This document shows, in pieces, positions 6,094-10,213 of a DNA stretch of 10,213 bases. The first letter of the stretch is position 1. Every line of letters starts with the position of its first letter. A program made the position numbers and the translations under genes. The DNA is from Prevotellaceae bacterium (GTDB lineage Bacteria; Bacteroidota; Bacteroidia; Bacteroidales; UBA932): positions 1-10,213 of the forward strand of contig JAITOP010000051.1 in assembly GCA_031289895.1 (NCBI GenBank), written 5' to 3'. The notes beneath the pieces are model-generated. The model saw nothing but the letters and a program-made list of their open reading frames with translations. It had not been told where the DNA came from and searched no databases.

Positions 6094-7545
6094 TTAAAAT
6101 TTTATATCTATACCAACCGAAAAATCGTAATTGCGGCGGTCGTAGGTTTGCGTGTATTTTTGTGATGCGACAAGCGGATGTTGCATTTGCACATCAAAAG
6201 GAACATATTTTGTAATCAAAAATCCTGCATTTAATTTTATGTTTTCGCTGATTTTATATTGCCCGCCAAAACCATAAGTATGATTGTTAATTGTGTGATT
6301 TATATCACTTTGATATTCGGGTTGTACGCCAACTTTTCCGTATTGATAACCTGCGCTTACCAAAAATTTTTCGGTAATATTATATTCCAAACCCAAAGAA
6401 TATTCCTGACATCCGTTATTGATAAAATCTTCGCGGCGAACGTAATTTCCAAGATCCATCGGGTTGTTTGGATCATTTTTTACTTCGGGGTCCCACGAGT
6501 GCATTTTTGCCTGTTTATCCCCATAATATCCAAAACCTGCGGCTACATTTAACTTCGGTGAAACCTTATAACTTGCTCCAATAGTGAAATATGCGGGAAC
6601 ATCAACACGTTGCGTTTTGCCGTCTGGAAATAAACCTGTGCCGTCAACCGTTGTTTTATTTTTGGTTTCCATGCGGGTTTTAAATTCGTAACGCGCACCA
6701 ATATTTAAGTTTTGATAATTAAAATTCAAACCTATTATCGGCGCAATTCCAAATCCGCTTTGAGTTACATCTGCATATTTGTCGGAAGTTGCTGATGCAT
6801 AAGCACTCATCTGTGCTGCCATCGCAGGATTGCCCATTGCCTGATAAGCGTTTGCGGCTGCCGTAAAAAATTCGGGAGCAGACATTAATCCACCTGACGG
6901 ATTAAACATTGGTTGTTGCGGATTTATCATTATATCACGCATATAACCCTCATAAGCATTCGCCGCATAAACGCCGCGTACACCAAATGCCGCGCTGAAA
7001 TTTTCGTTGATTTGATACGTTGCATTAAATTGCGCTCCGTAGTAAACAGAAGAACCTTTAAATTGCATATTAACAGCATAGTTAGTTGTAGGTATTCCTG
7101 CATTACTAAGTGTAGAAGGAAGTGCTGCCGCCTTTATTTCAAGCGAAGGAATTCCGTTTTTAAAATCCACTTTTCCGCCGCCTGCAACAGGATTAAATCC
7201 GAACGAAAATGCCCAATCGCCTTTTTTGTAAACAGCATAAACACTTGGAAATATGGGAATTGCCATTGAGCCTTTGTGTTCTTTGTTGTTAATAATATCC
7301 AAATCGCTGGTGATTATTCGGGTTTGAAAAACTGTTTGGGTGTTGATAGAAGCATGAAAACCATCATGCAAAAGTTTTGTTAATCCGGCGGGATTGTAAT
7401 ATACGCCGTCGATATCCAAGGATGCGAGCCTGCAAATCATTCGCACATACGCTGCGCTTTGATTTGAATTTGTTAGAAGTCCGTTTGCCGAAACAGACAT
7501 GCTAATTACTGAGCATAAGCCCAATACGATTAAAATTTTTCTCAT
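6094..7545 (-). CDS. Outer-membrane transport protein of the OmpP1/FadL/TodX family
   Basis: This family forms 14-stranded outer-membrane barrels that let hydrophobic molecules such as long-chain fatty acids pass. Residues 1-20 (MRKILIVLGLCSVISMSVSA) are a clear Sec signal peptide, with likely cleavage before NG. The FadL N-terminal block is visible as SLDIDGVYYNPAGLTKL (42-58), including the NPAG hallmark. The rest alternates amphipathic strands (FSFGFNPVAGGGKVDF, YSLGLEYNITEKFLVSAGYQ) and ends FSVGIDIKF with a terminal Phe, the usual barrel-assembly signal. An Ala/Met-rich segment of about 40 residues (219-260) is probably an extracellular loop. The length of 483 aa is normal. It is transcribed alone, with the CACAAAG inverted repeat just downstream. 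The actual substrate cannot be read from sequence, so no fadL symbol is given. Confidence 0.92.
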   Translation of the reverse strand: MRKILIVLGLCSVISMSVSANGLLTNSNQSAAYVRMICRLASLDIDGVYYNPAGLTKLLHDGFHASINTQTVFQTRIITSDLDIINNKEHKGSMAIPIFPSVYAVYKKGDWAFSFGFNPVAGGGKVDFKNGIPSLEIKAAALPSTLSNAGIPTTNYAVNMQFKGSSVYYGAQFNATYQINENFSAAFGVRGVYAANAYEGYMRDIMINPQQPMFNPSGGLMSAPEFFTAAANAYQAMGNPAMAAQMSAYASATSDKYADVTQSGFGIAPIIGLNFNYQNLNIGARYEFKTRMETKNKTTVDGTGLFPDGKTQRVDVPAYFTIGASYKVSPKLNVAAGFGYYGDKQAKMHSWDPEVKNDPNNPMDLGNYVRREDFINNGCQEYSLGLEYNITEKFLVSAGYQYGKVGVQPEYQSDINHTINNHTYGFGGQYKISENIKLNAGFLITKYVPFDVQMQHPLVASQKYTQTYDRRNYDFSVGIDIKF

Positions 7546-7604
7546 TTTTTTTGATTTTTATGTGATTTATTAATTAATACAACAGATAATATGTCATCAA
7601 TACA

Positions 7605-7727
7605 ATGACAATGAAAGCTTTAAAGGCTTCACAATTAAAACAAAACGATATGGCTAAATCAGAAGAAATTGAAATCGGTATCCGCAACGCAGTCCGATTC
7701 CAACAAGTTGTTGAGGTTCGAGAATAA
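7605..7727 (+). CDS. Possible 40-aa small protein, antisense-overlapping the next ORF
   Basis: An ATG at 7605 opens 40 codons ending in tandem stops TAATAA (7725-7730). The peptide starts MTMKALKASQLKQNDMAKSE and ends NAVRFQQVVEVRE. It is hydrophilic and helix-prone, with balanced Lys/Glu and no Cys, and its amino-acid make-up looks like a real protein. I do not recognise it. It begins 59 bp upstream of, and divergent to, the FadL-like gene. I find no TAnnTTTG element in front of it. Bases 7654-7727 overlap the opposite-strand 78-aa ORF, so at most one of the two is likely to be coding over the shared part. Confidence 0.35.
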   Translation: MTMKALKASQLKQNDMAKSEEIEIGIRNAVRFQQVVEVRE

Positions 7728-7890
7728 TAACCAATAGCGGCAGCCTAACGCACTTTAATTCTGCATTTTCTTTTGAACGAACAAAAAATTTTTTTAGTTT
7801 TTCAAAAAAATATGTAATAGGTTTTTCAAAAATTTTCAGCACCATTACATAAGCAACTACTGCAAGCATTATTCTTGTTTTTCTTTTCAT
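7654..7890 (-). CDS. Possible small membrane protein (78 aa)
   Basis: The first 40 residues look like a small inner-membrane protein: MKRKTR (positive), a hydrophobic segment IMLAVVAYVMVLKIF (7-21), then an amphipathic basic stretch TYFFEKLKKFFVRSK. The second half is less protein-like and is antisense to the 40-aa ORF, so the true C-terminus may be the shadow of that ORF or a product of a local rearrangement. An exact TACTTTTG -7 element lies 20 bp before the ATG, which is the best evidence for expression. No family is recognised. It is not obviously in an operon with the FadL-like gene, which starts 108 bp downstream on the same strand. Confidence 0.4.
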   Translation of the reverse strand: MKRKTRIMLAVVAYVMVLKIFEKPITYFFEKLKKFFVRSKENAELKCVRLPLLVIILEPQQLVGIGLRCGYRFQFLLI

Positions 7891-7909
7891 TTTTGTAAAA
7901 TAGCAAGCA

Positions 7910-7917
7910 CAAAAGTA
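7910..7917 (-). promoter_or_regulatory. Bacteroidota-type -7 element (TACTTTTG) for the 78-aa ORF
   Basis: The minus strand reads TACTTTTG followed by TG, identical to the box upstream of the 487-aa gene. It lies 20 bp before the ATG at 7890. It could also drive the FadL-like gene further downstream, for which I found no closer match. No clear -33 TTG is visible. Confidence 0.42.
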
Positions 7918-8033
7918 ATAAAAAATATATAAGTAATGTTTTTTTATTAAATAAAATGATATTTCATAGTCGTATAATATTGATAATAATTATATTGCGA
8001 ATTTAACACTTCACACGGTTTAATTCTATGTTT

Positions 8034-8061
8034 CGTCATTGTGAGGCGCGAAACAATGACG
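8034..8061. repeat. REP-like hairpin, copy 1
   Basis: CGTCATTGT (8034-8042) pairs perfectly with ACAATGACG (8053-8061) around the 10-nt loop GAGGCGCGAA. Two more A-T pairs can form outside after one T-G. The sequence belongs to the GTCATTGCGAG...GCAATC type of intergenic palindrome that I recall from many bacterial genomes. Confidence 0.7.
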
Positions 8062-8133
8062 GAAAAAAATGTCTGAATCAGGATTTTTGAATTAAGAATT
8101 AAAAATTAAAAACAACAGCAGTTGAATAGCACA

Positions 8134-8164
8134 CGTCATTGCGATGGACGAAGCAATCCAGACG
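8134..8164. repeat. REP-like hairpin, copy 2 (diverged)
   Basis: CGTCATTGC (8134-8142) pairs with GCAAT (8153-8157) and, after a 3-nt bulge CCA, with GACG (8161-8164). The 10-nt loop GATGGACGAA matches the copy-1 loop at 7 of 10 positions, and loop length and stem position are the same. This shows common descent with the copy at 8034-8061. Confidence 0.7.
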
Positions 8165-8188
8165 GAATGTTAATACCAAACAGTTACC

Positions 8189-8343
8189 AAAACCCTTATT
8201 TTCAAAAGCCGCCCTTAGTAGCAAAGCATTAACCTCGACATTCTACCCTTATTCCTTTATTTGCAACATTTCAATAAGGGAATAAGGGTACGTGCTACCT
8301 AATCTTCGGCTACTAAGGGAACTTTATATAAATAAGGGGTTTA
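8189..8343. repeat. 155-bp element of three nested inverted repeats (MITE-like or structured RNA)
   Basis: Three helices sit one inside another. The outer one pairs AAACCCTTATTT (8190-8201) with AAATAAGGGGTTT (8330-8342), with a one-base bulge. The middle one pairs CCCTTAGTAGC (8212-8222) with GCTACTAAGGG (8309-8319), 11 bp perfect. The inner one pairs 8244-8261 with 8273-8290, 18 pairs with a single T-G, around the 11-nt loop TGCAACATTTC. The motif CCCTTATT or its complement AATAAGGG recurs in the outer and inner arms. No ORF is present. A non-autonomous mobile element, a structured RNA and a double-sided terminator are all possible. Confidence 0.75.
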
Positions 8344-8399
8344 TATGTTTTTTTATTTTCTATGTCTAAATCTGTATTTTGATAGCTGTTTAGTATAAA

Positions 8400-8469
8400 T
8401 ACCAGATACTAACGACCAAATACTAACTACTAACTACTAAATACGGAATACTGAATACTGAATACCCAA
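8400..8469. repeat. Heptanucleotide array (10 units) at the 3' end of lysS
   Basis: Ten consecutive 7-bp units read TACCAGA, TACTAAC, GACCAAA, TACTAAC, TACTAAC, TACTAAA, TACGGAA, TACTGAA, TACTGAA, TACCCAA. The array ends five bases before the lysS stop codon (8474-8476), and the following seven bases (TAAATCA), which contain that stop, keep the phase. The two halves have different consensus units (TACTAAC, then TACTGAA). Confidence 0.8.
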
Positions 8470-8473
8470 TAAA

Positions 8474-10198
8474 TCACTTTTCAATCCAATTTTTCACATC
8501 ATCAAGGCTTGGATTTTTAAGACCGAGTTTATGTTTTTTATTCATTCCGCAAATGTCGTTAAAAAGTTTTGGCGGCGATAATTTTTTAATTGATTCAACC
8601 GTAACATATCCCATTTTTTGAAGCACATCAACCCATTCGATAGGCACGCCTATTTCTGTGTAAGCATCGGGAGTGTCTTTTACCGATTTCTTTTCGGGTC
8701 GCATTTGCGGAAAAAACAGCACATCTTGTACTGATGCCGAGTTTGTCATCAACATTGCAAGCCTGTCGATGCCAATTCCCATGCCCGATGTAGGCGGCAT
8801 TCCATATTCAAGTGCGCGCACAAAATCATGGTCGATAAACATTGCTTCATCGTCGCCTTTTTCAGAAAGTGCGAGCTGATATTGAAAGCGTTGGAGTTGG
8901 TCAATCGGGTCGTTAAGTTCAGAGTATGCGTTGCATAATTCTTTTCCGTTCACCATAAGTTCAAAACGTTCGGTAAGATTTTTATTTGAGCGGTGAACCT
9001 TTGTAAGTGGCGACATTTCAACAGGATAATCCATAATAAATGTAGGCTGGATATATGTAGATTCGCATTTTTCTCCAAAAATTTCATCAATAAGTTTTCC
9101 TTTTCCCATTGTTTCGTCAACTTCAATATCTAATTTTTTGCATACTTCGCGCAATTGATTTTCGTCCATTTCCGAAATATCAATGCCCGTATGTTCTTTT
9201 ATCGCGTCAAGCATTGTTATGCGGCGAAAAGGACGTTTGAAATCAATAATATTTTCGCCTGACTGAACTTTTGTTGTGCCGTGCAATGCAATCGCTACAC
9301 GTTCTATCATTTCTTCGGTAAAATCCATCATCCAAAAATAATCTTTGTAGGCAACGTAAATTTCCATCACCGTAAATTCCGGATTATGAGTTCTGTCCAT
9401 ACCTTCGTTACGAAAATCTTTTGAAAATTCGTAAACGCCGTTAAATCCGCCTACAATCAGGCGTTTCAGATAAAGTTCGTTTGCAATTCGCAAATACAGA
9501 GGAATATCCAAAGCGTTATGATGTGTGATAAAAGGACGTGCCGTAGCGCCGCCCGGAATAGATTGCAAAATAGGCGTTTCAACTTCCAAATATCCTCGTT
9601 CGTTAAACAATTCGCGCAGTGTATTAACTATTTTTGTGCGTTTTATAAACGTATCGCGCACATTAGGATTCACAATCAAATCAACATAACGCTGACGATA
9701 ACGTTGTTCGGCATCGGTAAAAGCGTCAAAAACCTGCCCGTCTTTTTCTTTCACTATCGGCAACACTTTAAGCGATTTGCTGAGCAGCGTTATTTCGCGT
9801 GTATGAACCGACAGTTCACCTGTTTGCGTAATAAATGCAAAACCTTTTACGCCAACAATATCGCCAATATCCATCAGTCGTTTAAATACTGTGTTGTACA
9901 TTGTTTTATCTTCGGCGGGACAAATATCATCACGTTTTATGTAAATCTGAATTTTTCCTTTTTCGTCTTGAATTTCGAAAAACGATGCACTGCCCATAAT
10001 TCGCCTCGACATTATGCGACCTGCAATACAAATATCTTGAAAATTACCTTTTTCGGACGAAAAGTTTTCACGAATATCTTCCGTATCGGTATTTATCGGA
10101 TACAGCGCAGCCGGATAAGGTTCAATGCCAAGCGCCTCCAACTCTTTAAGTGAATTGCGGCGTAATATTTCTTGTTCGCTAAAATCAATATTGCTCAT
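8474..10198 (-). CDS. lysS: Lysyl-tRNA synthetase, class II
   Basis: LysS attaches lysine to tRNA-Lys in the cytoplasm using ATP. The 574-aa protein carries the whole class II layout. An N-terminal OB-fold anticodon-binding domain covers about 55-141. Motif 1 lies around 197-222 (GYLEVETPILQSIPGGATA). Motif 2 is FRNEGMDRTHNPEFTVMEIY (262-281). Motif 3 is GMGIGIDRLAML (472-483). FFPQMRPEKK (495-504) ends the catalytic core. About 70 residues follow (505-574), including WVDVLQKMGYVTVESIKKLS, a helical tail absent from E. coli LysS and, as I recall, typical of Bacteroidota. The ATG at 10198 starts MSNIDFSEQEILRRNSLKEL, the expected LysS opening. Only 15 bases lie upstream in the window, so the promoter is not seen. 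No key residue is missing and the gene appears intact. Confidence 0.98.
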   Translation of the reverse strand: MSNIDFSEQEILRRNSLKELEALGIEPYPAALYPINTDTEDIRENFSSEKGNFQDICIAGRIMSRRIMGSASFFEIQDEKGKIQIYIKRDDICPAEDKTMYNTVFKRLMDIGDIVGVKGFAFITQTGELSVHTREITLLSKSLKVLPIVKEKDGQVFDAFTDAEQRYRQRYVDLIVNPNVRDTFIKRTKIVNTLRELFNERGYLEVETPILQSIPGGATARPFITHHNALDIPLYLRIANELYLKRLIVGGFNGVYEFSKDFRNEGMDRTHNPEFTVMEIYVAYKDYFWMMDFTEEMIERVAIALHGTTKVQSGENIIDFKRPFRRITMLDAIKEHTGIDISEMDENQLREVCKKLDIEVDETMGKGKLIDEIFGEKCESTYIQPTFIMDYPVEMSPLTKVHRSNKNLTERFELMVNGKELCNAYSELNDPIDQLQRFQYQLALSEKGDDEAMFIDHDFVRALEYGMPPTSGMGIGIDRLAMLMTNSASVQDVLFFPQMRPEKKSVKDTPDAYTEIGVPIEWVDVLQKMGYVTVESIKKLSPPKLFNDICGMNKKHKLGLKNPSLDDVKNWIEK

Positions 10199-10213
10199 AA
10201 ATTTTAAATATTT

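Larger units (their letters stand above)
7918..8473. other. Gene-free region of about 555 bp rich in repeats
   Basis: I find no credible protein or tRNA gene here on either strand. Bases 7918-8030 are plain AT-rich DNA. Then come a GTCATTG hairpin (8034-8061), a stretch GTCTGAATCAGGATTTTTGA (8071-8090) followed by AATTAAGAATT/AAAAATTAAA low-complexity DNA (8090-8112), a second hairpin (8134-8164), the nested inverted-repeat element (8189-8343) and a heptamer array (8400-8469) reaching the lysS stop. Confidence 0.75.

Noticed and set aside
5958..6215. Plus-strand ORF of 85 aa across the CACAAAG repeat
   Set aside because: It is made of the inverted repeat (VSFVSLWDKKETHKD from TTTGTGTC units) and the antisense end of the FadL-like gene.
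6913..7269. Plus-strand ORF of 118 aa inside the FadL-like gene
   Set aside because: It is antisense to a clear beta-barrel gene, with Arg/Cys-rich composition and no domain-like pattern.
8400..8469. CRISPR array
   Set aside because: The unit is only 7 bp with no spacers, and no cas gene is present.
9518..10153. Plus-strand ORF of 211 aa across the lysS 5' half
   Set aside because: It lies fully antisense to lysS, which has every class II motif. Its composition (many Arg, Cys, Phe, Asn) is typical of a shadow frame.
3601..10198. Link between a PARIS-like effector (AriB cleaves tRNA-Lys) and the nearby lysS gene
   Set aside because: lysS is over 3 kb away with unrelated genes between, on the other strand, and is an ordinary housekeeping copy. 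Proximity is most likely chance.

Overview
The window looks like chromosomal DNA from a low-GC member of the Bacteroidota, probably Bacteroidales-like. Reasons: starts lack a Shine-Dalgarno sequence. Several genes are preceded by the Bacteroidota sigma -7 element TAnnTTTG. LysS carries a C-terminal tail of about 70 residues. Intergenic DNA is full of AT-rich short repeats and CACAAAG- and GTCATTGC-type repeats that I recall from this phylum. I see no rRNA, tRNA, CRISPR array, transposase or integrase.

Layout. Bases 1-1812 (minus strand) hold two translationally coupled genes of unknown role: a 487-aa cytoplasmic protein with a poly-aspartate linker, overlapping by 8 bp (ATGTTTGA) a gene that runs off the left edge and begins with a possible RelE/ParE-like domain. 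Bases 2031-3299 (minus) encode a U32 'peptidase' of the TrhP/YegQ type, a tRNA-modification protein. Bases 3601-5325 (plus) encode a single AAA ATPase fused to a TOPRIM-like domain. Its layout matches solitary OLD-type nucleases and fused PARIS-like (AriA-AriB) proteins, and it is the best anti-phage defence candidate here. It sits as one gene between core genes, divergent from the U32 gene and convergent with recX (5338-5829, minus). Bases 6094-7545 (minus) encode an outer-membrane FadL/OmpP1-type channel. Bases 7605-7890 hold two small ORFs on opposite strands that overlap by 74 bp. Bases 8474-10198 (minus) encode class II lysyl-tRNA synthetase.

Between the genes the window is crowded with repeats. 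Two AT-rich arrays of period 8/9 (17 bp per double unit), at 1926-2024 and 5856-5937, are reverse complements of each other. Two heptanucleotide arrays (2029-2056 and 8400-8469) lie at or over the stop codons of the U32 gene and lysS. A 27-bp inverted repeat of the CACAAAG family lies just past the FadL stop. The roughly 580-bp gap before lysS (7891-8473) holds two copies of a GTCATTG...CAATGAC hairpin and a 155-bp element of three nested inverted repeats (8189-8343), the most striking non-coding structure in the window.

The housekeeping genes (trhP-like, recX, fadL-like, lysS) do not form one pathway or operon. The accessory content is the left-edge gene pair, the ATPase-TOPRIM gene and the repeats. 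All assignments are by eye; no similarity search was run.
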